Source of the DNA: an uncultured Arenicella sp.
GTDB lineage: Bacteria > Pseudomonadota > Gammaproteobacteria > Arenicellales > Arenicellaceae
Reading direction: 5' to 3'
NCBI GenBank assembly: GCA_947499305.1
Contig: CANMNN010000001.1
Span: forward strand, 62,001-126,000
DNA: 64,000 nucleotides
Under the pieces are notes generated by a model that was not told where the DNA came from, ran no database searches, and worked only from the letters and a program-made list of their open reading frames with translations. Positions 1 to 9,717 of the stretch are shown here, piece by piece; position 1 is the stretch's first letter; the number at the start of each line of letters is the position of its first letter. The position numbers and the translations under genes are program-made.

Positions 1-998
1 TTAGGTGTCATATGATTCGAAGCCATAAATTTGACAGTCTTGGGCCCAAGTATTCGAACGCCATCAAGCTCGCCACCGTTTAGAACCATTTGTGAAAAGC
101 GAAAGTAGTCATAGGCGCTGGAAATTAAACCGCCACCGCCCATGAACAAGCCCACTTTGTCAAAAGGGCGAGATTGGTCGGCCGGCATCGCCATTACTTT
201 GTTGTTTTTCGCATCCCAAAACTGGTCGCTGGCAAAGCGAGCTATTTTGGTTTGCGGTATCTCGAAGAAGGTATCTTTCATCTTCAACGGCTCGAAGATT
301 GTTTTTGCGTAATATTCATCGAGCGGCATGCCGCTTAGTTTTTCGATTACCGCGCCGAGAACGTCCATGCTTACACTATAGTGGTAGCGCTCACCCGGTT
401 GGTACCTCAGTGGCAGTTTCGCGACCTTGGCAATAAAGTCGTCTAGATTGGCGCTCTGAAACAGCTGTGCCTTTTGATAGGCCACATCGACGGGATTATC
501 GGCAACAAACCCATAGCTTAAGCCTGCTGTATGCATAAAAAGTTGACGCATCAACATAGGAGCTTCAGGAGTAAGTAGTTCGCCGTCAATCAGAATTTTC
601 TGATCGGCAAACTGCGGTAAGTATTTGCTCACAGGGTCGTTCATGTGGAACTTTCCTTGTTCATACAAGGTCATAGCTGCGACGGCAGTAATGGGTTTGG
701 TCATCGAGTAAATTCGAAACAAGGTATCCGTTTCCATCGGTTTGGCGTTATCAACTCCATAGTTCCCATGCGCCTTGAAGTGCACTATCTTACCTTTGCG
801 AGCAATTAGGCTTACTAAACCCGAATAGCTGCCATTTTCGATATAACGCTCGCCTAGGCTGTCTAATCGCTCGAGTCGTTCACTAGACATACCCACTTTT
901 TCAGCCTTGCTTATTGTTTGTGCTAAGCCTAATTGCGAGGCACCTATTAGCACCAGCGATAGCGCTAGCGTTGTGATTTTGGAAAGGGGCTTGTGCAT
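1..998 (-). CDS. Serine hydrolase of the class C beta-lactamase/esterase family (3' part missing)
   Basis: The gene begins at an ATG at 996-998 on the minus strand and runs off the left edge, giving 332 codons. A hydrophobic signal peptide (about residues 5-26) points to export to the periplasm. The catalytic SxxK motif is seen as S98-M-T-K101 in the context FRIYSMTKP, and a YHYS segment further on matches the catalytic tyrosine region of beta-lactamase-fold esterases and DD-peptidases. These proteins hydrolyse esters, amides or beta-lactams; the substrate cannot be read from the sequence. It is divergent from the MFS transporter gene, with a 158-base intergenic region holding a strong inverted repeat. 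The KTG-like C-terminal motif lies outside the window. Confidence 0.85.
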   Translation of the reverse strand, partial: MHKPLSKITTLALSLVLIGASQLGLAQTISKAEKVGMSSERLERLDSLGERYIENGSYSGLVSLIARKGKIVHFKAHGNYGVDNAKPMETDTLFRIYSMTKPITAVAAMTLYEQGKFHMNDPVSKYLPQFADQKILIDGELLTPEAPMLMRQLFMHTAGLSYGFVADNPVDVAYQKAQLFQSANLDDFIAKVAKLPLRYQPGERYHYSVSMDVLGAVIEKLSGMPLDEYYAKTIFEPLKMKDTFFEIPQTKIARFASDQFWDAKNNKVMAMPADQSRPFDKVGLFMGGGGLISSAYDYFRFSQMVLNGGELDGVRILGPKTVKFMASNHMTP

Positions 999-1052
999 TA
1001 GTTAAGTTCCTAGTTTATTGGTCTCAGCGGAGTTTACCGCGCGAATGTGTTT

Positions 1053-1097
1053 GAAGTGTTACGTGCCTAATTCGCTACTCGTAACACTTCAGTGTTA
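1053..1097. promoter_or_regulatory. Operator-like triple half-site in divergent promoter region
   Basis: GAAGTGTTACG at 1053-1063 is repeated as its exact reverse complement, CGTAACACTTC, at 1080-1090 (11 bp arms, 16 bp spacer). The right arm also forms a second inverted repeat, TAACACT-TC-AGTGTTA, at 1082-1097. The same half-site therefore occurs three times between the serine hydrolase and MFS transporter genes. This is the pattern of a repressor or activator operator; the binding protein is not known. Confidence 0.5.
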
Positions 1098-1156
1098 GCA
1101 TGATCATTAGGCAGGGGCGATAAGGGCCTGAAAACAAAAATTAGTTTAGACACACT

Positions 1157-2446
1157 ATGCAATCAAAACTTCACGCAAATGAACTGACATTGGGACAACG
1201 ATATTTAAAACTCGCTGTTCTTGTTTTGATCGCGGGTAATATCTACCCGTTGATTTATCTGAGACAGAACTTTGAGGTCAGTATTGTTGAAACATTCGGA
1301 ATCACCTCGGCTCAGATCAACGATAACTACTTTTGGCTGGGTATTATTTATGTGATCACCTACATCCCTAGTGGTTGGCTTGCTGACAGGATCTCCCCAA
1401 GAATATTGATGTCGTTTTCATTGTTGATGGCGGGCTTACTTGGTGTTTGGTTTGCTAGCATTCCGTCAGCAATAGAAATTACTTTCATTTTTGTAGGCTG
1501 GGGTATTGCCGCTGGATTGACGTTTTGGGCCGCGTTGATCAAAGCGACAGCTTTACTGGCAAAACCTGAGGAGCAAGGTCGTTTCTTTGGGATCTTAGAT
1601 GGCGGGCGTGGTTTGATTGAGGCAGTTTTAGCTTCGATTGCAGTCGGCATCTTTGCTTATTTTACCGGCGCTGACGGAGAAGGAACACCTGATGCTATGG
1701 TGAAGGTTATTTGGTTGTATGTATGCATGATGTTAGCTCTTGCACCGATCGCATTTTTTATTCTGGACGACCCTATTGATCGAGTAGTTACTGAAAAAAG
1801 AGATCGATCAGTAGCTAGATTTTTAAACCAAATATCTGATGTTCTTTCTAAGCCTGAGATATGGCTTTGCGCTTTTTGCATCATGACTGGGTATCAATTA
1901 TTTTGGGCTACGTACTCATTTTCAGTTTACATGCAGAGTGAAATGGGTCTTACGGCGGTCGCGGTTGGTTCTATTACTGTAGCGAAACTCTGGATGCGTC
2001 CAATCGGTGCTGTTTCAGCAGGTTTTGTCGGAGACTTTTTTAACGTTGAAAAGGTGCTGGCCAGCCTAATGCTCGCCGCATCGCTAGCACTCGCAGCATT
2101 GGCAGTTGCTCCGGTCGGTGTTGGTGTGGGTTTGTTGCTCGGCATTGTTTTGGTAATCGGGTTTTTAACTTACGCCGTACGTGGAATATTTTGGGCTACT
2201 TTAGAAAGCTGTAAAGTATCTAATTCAGTAAAGGGTTTAGCGATAGGTTTGATCTCCTTTGTGGGGTATGCGCCTGATGTCTATCTGCCTAAACTCAACA
2301 ACTTTTTGCTTGCTGCCTATCCGGGTAAAACCGGTTACGCTATTTATTATCTTGTAATTGCTGGTATGGGGGTGCTAGGCGCGATTGCGGCCTTGATACT
2401 TAAGAGGCTTGTAGAGCAGAAGGCGGCACAAGAGGGCTCTTCATAA
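1157..2446 (+). CDS. MFS transporter
   Basis: A 429-residue inner-membrane protein with about twelve hydrophobic helices. The loop between helices 2 and 3 carries the major facilitator signature, G73-W-L-A-D-R-I-S-P-R82, which supports the family firmly. Overall it resembles the YihN/YqcE-like branch of sugar-phosphate or organic-anion carriers, but the substrate is not evident. The stop is 60 bases before the start of a TonB-dependent receptor on the same strand, so the two probably form an outer-plus-inner-membrane uptake unit, with the divergent exported serine hydrolase as a possible processing enzyme. That functional link is inference from position. Confidence 0.85.
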   Translation: MQSKLHANELTLGQRYLKLAVLVLIAGNIYPLIYLRQNFEVSIVETFGITSAQINDNYFWLGIIYVITYIPSGWLADRISPRILMSFSLLMAGLLGVWFASIPSAIEITFIFVGWGIAAGLTFWAALIKATALLAKPEEQGRFFGILDGGRGLIEAVLASIAVGIFAYFTGADGEGTPDAMVKVIWLYVCMMLALAPIAFFILDDPIDRVVTEKRDRSVARFLNQISDVLSKPEIWLCAFCIMTGYQLFWATYSFSVYMQSEMGLTAVAVGSITVAKLWMRPIGAVSAGFVGDFFNVEKVLASLMLAASLALAALAVAPVGVGVGLLLGIVLVIGFLTYAVRGIFWATLESCKVSNSVKGLAIGLISFVGYAPDVYLPKLNNFLLAAYPGKTGYAIYYLVIAGMGVLGAIAALILKRLVEQKAAQEGSS

Positions 2447-2506
2447 AGATGTAATAGAGCCCATGCTAAGCTGCATCTCTAACAACCTAGAGAGAGAGAG
2501 TGATTT

Positions 2507-4906
2507 ATGCAACCCCCCCTTAAGTTTCGTAAAACTCGAATTGCGCGAGAAGTTACCGCATCGGCCTTAGCCGCGAGTTTAGTTGCCCCTATAATGATGT
2601 CTGGCTCGGCGTTCGCACAAGAATCCGAAAGAGCCACCATTGAAGAAATCGTTGTAACCGCTACGCGTCGTTCAGAGAGTTCTCAAGACGTAGCGATTGC
2701 ACTGCAAGCAATTAGTGAAAGTAAGTTAAAAGAACTTCGAATTGATAGCTTCGACGACTACGTTTCGTTGATTCCCGGCGTAAACGCCTCTGGCCAGGGG
2801 CCTGGTAAGCAAGAGGTCTTTATCCGTGGGATATCACCTGGGCGAACCGCAGTACGCATTGCCAGCTTAGGTTCTGAACCCAGCGTAGCGGCCTATTTAG
2901 ATGAAACGCCAATCTCTTATGCAGGCCGTAATATTGATCTATATGCAACTGATCTGCAGCGTATTGAGGTGCTGAAGGGTCCTCAAGGTACGTTGTTTGG
3001 CGCAAGCTCTCAAGCTGGTACATTGCGCTTGATTACCAAGAAACCTGAATACAACGAATTTGCCGCTGGCGTGACCGTTGATGCGTCTGACACTTCAGGT
3101 GGCGAAGGCAGCTTGAGTGTTGAAGGCTATGTTAATTTCCCGCTAGTGGAAGACAAGTTAGCCGCTCGAATCGCTGTTTATAATTCTGATCAAGGTGGCT
3201 ACATTGATAACATTGCGGCAACTCGTCAAATCCCATTAAGCAACCCGGGTTTTGGCGGTACTGTACCAACTACCCGCGTCACGGCTGAAAATTCGGCCTT
3301 AGTTGAAGATGATTTTAACGATGCTGAATACAAAGGTGTTAGAGCCAGTCTGAAGGGTGAAATCTCTGAAAACTGGGGTGCCACACTTCAAGTCGTTAGC
3401 CAGACTCTTGATACCGAAGGTATTTTTGAATTTGAACCCGATGTTAGCCCAGGTGATGATTTAAACACGCAAACATTTAGCCGAGACTTTGGTCGTGATG
3501 ACGTTGACTTAGTGTCGCTCACCGTTGAAGGTTCAGTCGGTAGTTTAGACGTTATTTATAACGGCTCATATACTGAGCGTACGTTCGAGGGCCAAACAGA
3601 CTACACTGGCTACGCTAACAATGGCCCGTTCATTCCGTATTATATTTGCGCACCGGGTTATGATAGCTGTGGTAATCCTACGCTGTTCACCGATTCATTT
3701 TTTGATACTGAGAGAACAGTCCACGAATTACGTATTTCAACTGACCCGGCAAATCGTTTGAGTTTTGTTGGTGGTGTTTATATCGACGATCAAGAAACGA
3801 TTGAGCGCACCGATTTCACTTACCCAGCGTCGGCACTGGTTGGTTTTGAACCGAATTTGCCAATCCCTGATGCCTTCGCCTCAGACCCTACGGTTCGACC
3901 AGCAGGTGTGACTTTCTTTAATGACTTCTTGAGTGATCGTGAAGAAATTTCGTTCTTTGGCTCTTTGTCGTATGACATTACCGACACAGTAAAGGTCGAG
4001 TTTGGCGCACGTAACTACAGCATCGACATTGGTTTGCGTGGGCAATCAAGCTTTAACTTTCGAGTGCCTGGGCCATTTGGCAATAACGTAGATGAAAACT
4101 TACGCGGTCAAACGCCAACCGAATTGTCAGATACAATCTTTAAGCTCAATGTAAGCTGGGACATCACAGATCAAGCCTTGGTGTATGCAACTTATTCTGA
4201 AGGCTTTAGGTCTGGTGGTTTTAACCGAAATGGCGGTGGCGGAAGCGGCACGGTTAATATCCCATTTTTCTTCGACAGTGATAACGCAGACAGCTATGAG
4301 TTAGGTTGGAAAACCCAGTTCGCAGATAACACCGTTCGCCTAAATGGTGCGGTTTACTACACTGACTTCACTGATTTACAACAAGGAGTGCTCGACTTCT
4401 CAATCGATAACTCTTCATTTTTCGACAACGTTGGCGATGCAGAAATCAAAGGCTTGGAACTCGATGCCAATTGGTTGCCGAGCGACAATTGGACTTTATT
4501 CGGTTCGTTTAGTTATATCGACTCTGAACTAGTTTCGCTGCCGCCTACCATTACTAACATTGTTCCAGCGGGTTCAGATTTACCATTCGCACCGGAAATA
4601 CAATGGACCTTAGGTGGGCGTTACGAGCGTGAGTACGACAGCTTTACCGGTTATGCTCAAGTACTTGCTACGTATACCGATGAACGCGTTTCAAGCCTGG
4701 TACAAGCGGCTCGATTTGATCTCGATAGTTACACTGAGGTTAATGCGAGTGTCGGTGCCAAAATGGGTAACTGGAACGGTAGTCTATATGTCGATAATTT
4801 AAGCGACGAACGCGGTCAATTAGACGTTGGCGCTCCTGATTTAATTTTCAGGGTTAACCCGATTCGACCACGAACCGTTGGTGTACGAGTGTCTTACGAT
4901 TTCTAG
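2507..4906 (+). CDS. TonB-dependent outer-membrane receptor
   Basis: A 799-residue protein with a signal peptide ending near AFA37, a TonB box at about 46-52 (EEIVVTA), an N-terminal plug domain with the RIEVLKGPQGTLFG segment near residues 147-160, and a long C-terminal beta-barrel ending in an aromatic residue (YDF), as needed for outer-membrane insertion. Such receptors import siderophores, vitamins, glycans or other large molecules using energy from TonB-ExbBD. The style of plug and barrel is that of the broad family common in sphingomonads and marine gammaproteobacteria, often for non-iron substrates. The start is supported by a purine-rich AGAGAGAGAG stretch just upstream. A terminator follows the stop. 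Confidence 0.93.
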   Translation: MQPPLKFRKTRIAREVTASALAASLVAPIMMSGSAFAQESERATIEEIVVTATRRSESSQDVAIALQAISESKLKELRIDSFDDYVSLIPGVNASGQGPGKQEVFIRGISPGRTAVRIASLGSEPSVAAYLDETPISYAGRNIDLYATDLQRIEVLKGPQGTLFGASSQAGTLRLITKKPEYNEFAAGVTVDASDTSGGEGSLSVEGYVNFPLVEDKLAARIAVYNSDQGGYIDNIAATRQIPLSNPGFGGTVPTTRVTAENSALVEDDFNDAEYKGVRASLKGEISENWGATLQVVSQTLDTEGIFEFEPDVSPGDDLNTQTFSRDFGRDDVDLVSLTVEGSVGSLDVIYNGSYTERTFEGQTDYTGYANNGPFIPYYICAPGYDSCGNPTLFTDSFFDTERTVHELRISTDPANRLSFVGGVYIDDQETIERTDFTYPASALVGFEPNLPIPDAFASDPTVRPAGVTFFNDFLSDREEISFFGSLSYDITDTVKVEFGARNYSIDIGLRGQSSFNFRVPGPFGNNVDENLRGQTPTELSDTIFKLNVSWDITDQALVYATYSEGFRSGGFNRNGGGGSGTVNIPFFFDSDNADSYELGWKTQFADNTVRLNGAVYYTDFTDLQQGVLDFSIDNSSFFDNVGDAEIKGLELDANWLPSDNWTLFGSFSYIDSELVSLPPTITNIVPAGSDLPFAPEIQWTLGGRYEREYDSFTGYAQVLATYTDERVSSLVQAARFDLDSYTEVNASVGAKMGNWNGSLYVDNLSDERGQLDVGAPDLIFRVNPIRPRTVGVRVSYDF

Positions 4907-4930
4907 TACAACATTCTAACTGTTTGAGAA

Positions 4931-4961
4931 AAAGGCAATGCTTGGGCATTGCCTTTTTTTT
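4931..4961 (+). terminator. Rho-independent terminator after the TonB-dependent receptor
   Basis: The stem AAAGGCAATGC pairs with GCATTGCCTTT around a TTGG loop and is followed by a run of T residues. It sits 25 bases after the receptor stop and closes the MFS/receptor unit. Confidence 0.9.
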
Positions 4962-5109
4962 GGGTAATAGGTTTTGGTTTACAACAGTGTTGCTTAGCAG
5001 AATGAAGGGCAGGGTTTACGCTCCAATGTCACTCGATAACGGCAGGTAAATTGTAATTCGAGATACATCGGAGCAGGTTGACTCTGTCGCAATTTGATAT
5101 AGTGACTAG

Positions 5110-5799
5110 ATGACTGCCGATACCTTTATAGCTCCTCAATGTCACGAGCAAATTCAAGTGATTTATGAAGATGAGCATCTACTGATTATAAATAAGCCAA
5201 GTGGTCTATTGAGTTTGTCTGGAAAGAATCCCTTAAACAAAGACTCAGTTTATGAGCGCGTACTGCAAGATTACCCGCATGCCAAAATGGTGCATCGGCT
5301 TGATTTTGGCACGTCTGGTTTGATGGTTATCGCATTGAGTAAGAGAGTGAATGCTCATTTAACAAAACAGTTTCAGCTTAGAACAATTCTTAAAAGCTAC
5401 ACCGCTACATTGTTTGGCCACTTAGCGAATGATGAAGGGACAATTGATGCGCCGATTGCGCGAGGTGAGTTTCCTTACCAAAAAATTTGCTTAGAACATG
5501 GTAAACCTGCTCAAAGCCACTACGAGGTGCTCGCCAGAAATCAATTGCAACTCCCCGGCTTAGAGAAAGTTTATGACGTAAGTGAGGTTTTATTTACGCC
5601 TAAAACGGGCCGAACTCACCAACTGCGTGTTCATAGCCAATTCATAGGCCATCCGATTATTGGATGTGATTTATATAATAAAGTGATAGGCGAAACAGAT
5701 ACTCAAAATCTTGCAACTCGTCTTTGTTTACATGCTTATAGGCTTAGGTTTTTACATCCGATAAGCAACCAAGAAATAGTCATGGAATGCTCTTCTTAG
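5110..5799 (+). CDS. rluA: RluA-family RNA pseudouridine synthase
   Basis: At 229 residues this matches the short, S4-domain-free RluA type that isomerises uridine in 23S rRNA (position 746) and in the anticodon arm of several tRNAs. The catalytic motif H62-R-L-D65-F-G-T-S-G70 contains the essential aspartate D65. The nucleotide-binding NKPSGLLS block (28-35) and the RTHQLRVH block near the C-terminal third are both present. There is no N-terminal S4 RNA-binding domain, which favours RluA over RluC or RluD. It stands alone between a terminator and the convergent formate dehydrogenase operon. Confidence 0.88.
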   Translation: MTADTFIAPQCHEQIQVIYEDEHLLIINKPSGLLSLSGKNPLNKDSVYERVLQDYPHAKMVHRLDFGTSGLMVIALSKRVNAHLTKQFQLRTILKSYTATLFGHLANDEGTIDAPIARGEFPYQKICLEHGKPAQSHYEVLARNQLQLPGLEKVYDVSEVLFTPKTGRTHQLRVHSQFIGHPIIGCDLYNKVIGETDTQNLATRLCLHAYRLRFLHPISNQEIVMECSS

Positions 5800-5935
5800 C
5801 TTATGTCGATCGTAAGCGTGATCCTTTGGAAGAAGCTAGTTTTCTCACTTTATTTTGGAATGAAAACGGGCCAAAACTAAATCAAGCCACTTACTGATAA
5901 GTAACAACGGCTATCATTTCAGCAAAAAGCTCTTA

Positions 5936-5962
5936 GTCTAAAATTGCGCGGAGACACCGCGC
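5936..5962 (-). terminator. Possible terminator of the formate dehydrogenase operon
   Basis: GCGCGG (5946-5951) pairs with CCGCGC (5957-5962) across an AGACA loop. Read on the minus strand, the hairpin is followed by AATTTTAG, a short T-rich tract. It lies 35-60 bases beyond the fdhD stop. The T tract is weak. Confidence 0.45.
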
Positions 5963-5996
5963 GCGAATGAATGTAGATATCTAGATTACTAAGCCA

Positions 5997-6806
5997 TCAA
6001 ACTGAATTCGCATAAACAATCTGGCGTTTATCCCGAACAAAACCAATTAAATTTAAGTTAGCCTCTTTAGCCAAATCAATCGCTAAACTGGTCGCGGCTG
6101 ATATCGTCACTAAGGAGCTAATCCCGCAGGTCGCGACTTTGGCAACCAGTTCATGACTCGCGCGGCTAGACATCACTACAAAACAATTTTCTGGCAGGGC
6201 ATTAATTTGATTACCAATCAGTTTATCTAAGGCATTGTGCCGCCCGACATCTTCTCGTAATGCGGTCAACTCTCCATGCTCGGTGAACAAGCCAGCACAA
6301 TGCACAGCGCCGCACTGGTGCTGTAATGGTTGGCTATTCTTTAAAGCTTCAACGGCCTGATCAATTATTGTGTGACTCGGCACCACAGAATCGGATAAGG
6401 GCTCAATTTTCGGTAGAGCAGCGGCAAGGTCCGTAATCCCACAAACGCCGCAACCTGAGCGGCCACTCATTTGTCGACGTTTGCCTTTTAGGCGAGCCAT
6501 CAGGGCTGGCTTGATGGCAATATTAATGGTGATGCCTTGAGTCGCTTGGCGGATATCAATGCTCCTAATGTCTGTTGAGCGATCAACAATTCGTTCGCTA
6601 ATACTGAAGCCAACGGCAAAATCTCTTAGGTCGATTGGGCTGGCCATCATCACCGCATGGCTTTCGCCATTGTAGGCGAGTGCAATGGGTATCTCTTGCG
6701 CGATAAAGTCGACAGCGCCGCTCTGTAAATGTTCAGAGTGACGTTGTGACACGGCGCGCCTCTCGAGCCCTTTAAGCGTGCTTGTCGAGCTTGACTTAGA
6801 ACTCAT
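5997..6806 (-). CDS. fdhD: Formate dehydrogenase accessory sulfurtransferase FdhD
   Basis: FdhD transfers sulfur from the cysteine desulfurase to the molybdenum cofactor so that formate dehydrogenase becomes active. The signature cysteine pair is present as SGCGVCG (C133 and C136 counted from an upstream ATG), together with the RDFAVGFS, AVHCAGLF and EDVGRHNALDK segments typical of the family. An ATG at 6848 would overlap fdsA by 32 bases and add 14 polar residues; the start at 6806 (MSSKSS) lies just after the fdsA stop and gives 269 residues, closer to the family length, but neither start has a clear ribosome-binding site. It is the last gene of the fds operon, equivalent to fdsC. Confidence 0.92.
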   Translation of the reverse strand: MSSKSSSTSTLKGLERRAVSQRHSEHLQSGAVDFIAQEIPIALAYNGESHAVMMASPIDLRDFAVGFSISERIVDRSTDIRSIDIRQATQGITINIAIKPALMARLKGKRRQMSGRSGCGVCGITDLAAALPKIEPLSDSVVPSHTIIDQAVEALKNSQPLQHQCGAVHCAGLFTEHGELTALREDVGRHNALDKLIGNQINALPENCFVVMSSRASHELVAKVATCGISSLVTISAATSLAIDLAKEANLNLIGFVRDKRQIVYANSV

Positions 6807-6816
6807 AGAGTTATTG

Positions 6817-9717
6817 CTAGCTTGTTTCTTCGGCTTCAATGTCGGCAAGCTCTAGTTGTTTTTCAGTAAAACTCTCGAATTGGTTTTGCCAATCAGAGTT
6901 TTTCTTAGACTGAATTACTTTGCTGATTTGCACCGCCGTTACCTTGTACTCAGGGCAATTTGTGGCCCAGTCTGAATTGTCGGTGGTGATGACATTGGCG
7001 CCGCTTTCTGGGTGATGAAAAGTGGTGTAAACCACACTCGGTTGCACGCGCTCGGTGATTACAGCGGTTAAGTGGGTTTCACCAGATCGGCTGGTGATCT
7101 TGACTCGGTCGCCATTGACAATGCCTCGATCGGTTGCGTCGCTTGGGTGAATCTCAAGCAAGTCTTTATCGTGCCAGGTGTTGTTCTCGGTCCTACGGGT
7201 TTGCGCGCCAACATTATATTGCGACAAGATACGACCGGTGGTTAATAACAACGGAAACCTGCGAGTTACTTTTTCATCGGTTGGTACATATTCAGTAACC
7301 TTAAACAAGCCTTTACCACGCACGAATTGGTCAAGATGCATGGTCGGAGTGCCATCGGGCGCGTCGTCGTTGCATGGCCATTGAATCGAACCTTCCTTGT
7401 CTAATCTTTCATAAGTTACATTAGTAAAGGTTGGCGTTAAGCTCGCGATCTCTTGCATGATTTCGCTTGGGTGTGAGTAATTCATTTCGAAGCCCATGGC
7501 GTTACACAAGCCTTGTGTTACTTCCCAATCTTCTTTGCCAGCTAGTGGCTTCATAACCTTACGAACTGGAGAGATACGCCGCTCGGCATTGGTAAAGGTG
7601 CCGTTCTTCTCTAAGAAGCTTGCACCTGGCAAGAAAACAGTAGCGAATTTTGCAGTCTCGTTTAAGAACAGGTCTTGCACGATCAAGCAGTCAAGGTTCT
7701 TTAGCGCGGCTTCAACATGGTGTGTATTCGGGTCTGATTGAGCAATGTCTTCGCCTTGAACATACAAGCCTTTGTATTGACCAGCGACCGCGGCGTCGAG
7801 CATATTGTTAATGCGAAAGCCGGGTTCGTTATCCAAGTTTAGGCCCCAAGCGCTCTCGAAGGTGCCACGTACTTCATCATCAGCAACTGAACGATAGCCT
7901 GGTAATTCGTGCGGAAACGAGCCCATATCGCAAGAGCCTTGAACATTGTTTTGACCACGAAGTGGGTTAACACCAACACCACGACGACCTATATTGCCAG
8001 TCAGCATCGCTAGGTTGGCAATGCCCATTACGGTTGTTGAGCCTTGGCTGTGCTCGGTAACACCTAATCCGTAGTAGATGGCGCTATTGCCGCCAGTGGC
8101 GTATAAGCGAGCGGCTGCGCGAACTTCGTCGGCCGGTATGCCCGTCACTTTCTCATTATTCTCAGGCGAATGTTTTTCATCACGTATGAATTCCATCCAT
8201 TCGTTGAAGGCGTCATTTTCACATCGCTCGGCAACGAATTCGGCGTCATATAGGTTCTCTATGACGATCACATGCGCCATGGTGTTGATGAACGCCACAT
8301 TGGTCCCCGGCAAAAGCTTCAAATGATGCTCGGCTTGAACATGTGGGCTTTTAACTAAGTCGATACGACGAGGGTCGACAACGATGAGTTTGGCGCCTTC
8401 ACGTAAACGCTTTTTTAAACGTGAGCCGAAAACTGGGTGGGCATCGGTCGGATTGGCGCCCATCACCATGGCGACATCGCAGTCTTCAACTGAATCGAAA
8501 TTTTGTGTGCCCGCAGACTCGCCTAGCGTTTGCTTTAAGCCATAACCAGTTGGCGAATGACAGACGCGAGCGCAGGTATCAACATTGTTGTTTCCAAAGC
8601 CTGCGCGCACCATTTTTTGCACTAGGTAAACTTCCTCGTTGGTGCAGCGCGAAGATGAAATTCCACCAATTGATTTTCGACCATACTGGGCTTGAACGCT
8701 TTTGAGCTTATCGGCTGCAAAATTGAATGCTTCATCCCACGATACCGCTTGCCATTGTTCGTCAATGTTATTGCGAATCATTGGAGTGGTGATGCGTTCT
8801 TTATGTGTAGCATAGCCAAATGCAAAGCGTCCCTTTACGCAAGAATGCCCACGGTTGGCTTCACCATTTTTATACGGTGTCATACGAACCACTTCTTCGC
8901 CTTTCATTTCGGCTTTAAACGCACAGCCGACACCGCAATACGCGCAGGTCGTTACCTTGGAGTGTTCGGGCTGGCCGGCTTCAATGATTGATTTCTCGCT
9001 CAAGGTAGCGGTCGGGCATGCTTGCACACAGGCGCCACAGCTTACACATTCGGAATCGATAAAGTCTTCAGATTGGCTCGGGCTGACCTTCGATGCGAAA
9101 CCACGATTCTCAATAGTTAAGGCAAAGGTGCCTTGGGTTTCGGCGCAAGCGCGTACGCACCGTGAACAACTAATGCATTTGCTTGGGTCAAAGGTGAAGT
9201 ACGGGTTTGATTCATCCTTAACTTCGTCTAAATGGTTCTCGCCTTCGTAACCGTAGCGCACTTCACGCAGGCCAACGACGCCGGCCATGTCTTGTAATTC
9301 GCAATCGCCATTAGCCGAGCAGGTTAGGCAATCTAACGGATGATCAGAGATGTACAGCTCCATCACGCCTCGTCGCAGATCAGCAAGCTCGGTGTTTTGT
9401 GTGGTAATCACCATGCCTTCTTCAAGCGGTGTAGTGCACGATGCTGGCGAGCCGCGACGGCCTTCAATTTGCACTAGACATAAACGGCACGAACCGAACG
9501 CCTTGACGCTATCGGTTGCGCAAAGCTTTGGGATGTTAATGTCGGCTATCGCTGCAGCGCGCATCACCGACGTGCCCTTAAAAACAGTAACTTCAACGCC
9601 ATCTATTGTGCCAGTAACGGTATCTATATCGGCTTTGTCGGCTATGTCGTTATGCGAAATAGGTGAGGGCGTACCGTAGTCTTTCGACGGGTCATTAGGG
9701 TGCTCAACTCGAATCAT
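6817..9717 (-). CDS. fdsA: NAD-dependent formate dehydrogenase, molybdenum subunit FdsA
   Basis: A 966-residue catalytic subunit that oxidises formate to CO2 at a bis-MGD molybdenum centre in the cytoplasm. The N-terminal part carries a 2Fe-2S set (C66, C77, C80, C94), a NuoG-like H126/C130/C133/C139 set, two ferredoxin clusters (C181, C184, C187, C191 and C224, C227, C230, C234) and the cluster next to the cofactor (C258, C261, C265, C293). The molybdenum ligand is cysteine, not selenocysteine, in C386-H387 (ARVCHSPT). The C-terminal domain has the molybdopterin-dinucleotide-binding features. Length and iron-sulfur content match the soluble, oxygen-tolerant FdsA type. Its start overlaps the fdsB stop by four bases (ATGA), indicating translational coupling. 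Confidence 0.97.
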   Translation of the reverse strand: MIRVEHPNDPSKDYGTPSPISHNDIADKADIDTVTGTIDGVEVTVFKGTSVMRAAAIADINIPKLCATDSVKAFGSCRLCLVQIEGRRGSPASCTTPLEEGMVITTQNTELADLRRGVMELYISDHPLDCLTCSANGDCELQDMAGVVGLREVRYGYEGENHLDEVKDESNPYFTFDPSKCISCSRCVRACAETQGTFALTIENRGFASKVSPSQSEDFIDSECVSCGACVQACPTATLSEKSIIEAGQPEHSKVTTCAYCGVGCAFKAEMKGEEVVRMTPYKNGEANRGHSCVKGRFAFGYATHKERITTPMIRNNIDEQWQAVSWDEAFNFAADKLKSVQAQYGRKSIGGISSSRCTNEEVYLVQKMVRAGFGNNNVDTCARVCHSPTGYGLKQTLGESAGTQNFDSVEDCDVAMVMGANPTDAHPVFGSRLKKRLREGAKLIVVDPRRIDLVKSPHVQAEHHLKLLPGTNVAFINTMAHVIVIENLYDAEFVAERCENDAFNEWMEFIRDEKHSPENNEKVTGIPADEVRAAARLYATGGNSAIYYGLGVTEHSQGSTTVMGIANLAMLTGNIGRRGVGVNPLRGQNNVQGSCDMGSFPHELPGYRSVADDEVRGTFESAWGLNLDNEPGFRINNMLDAAVAGQYKGLYVQGEDIAQSDPNTHHVEAALKNLDCLIVQDLFLNETAKFATVFLPGASFLEKNGTFTNAERRISPVRKVMKPLAGKEDWEVTQGLCNAMGFEMNYSHPSEIMQEIASLTPTFTNVTYERLDKEGSIQWPCNDDAPDGTPTMHLDQFVRGKGLFKVTEYVPTDEKVTRRFPLLLTTGRILSQYNVGAQTRRTENNTWHDKDLLEIHPSDATDRGIVNGDRVKITSRSGETHLTAVITERVQPSVVYTTFHHPESGANVITTDNSDWATNCPEYKVTAVQISKVIQSKKNSDWQNQFESFTEKQLELADIEAEETS

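Noticed and set aside
5078-5109. Promoter TTGACT...TATAGT right before rluA
   Set aside because: The spacer is only 14 bases and the start codon follows at once; kept as unproven.
8855-9250. Long plus-strand open frame of 131 codons opposite fdsA
   Set aside because: It lies within the catalytic subunit of formate dehydrogenase, whose iron-sulfur motifs prove the minus-strand frame. The protein has no recognisable features.
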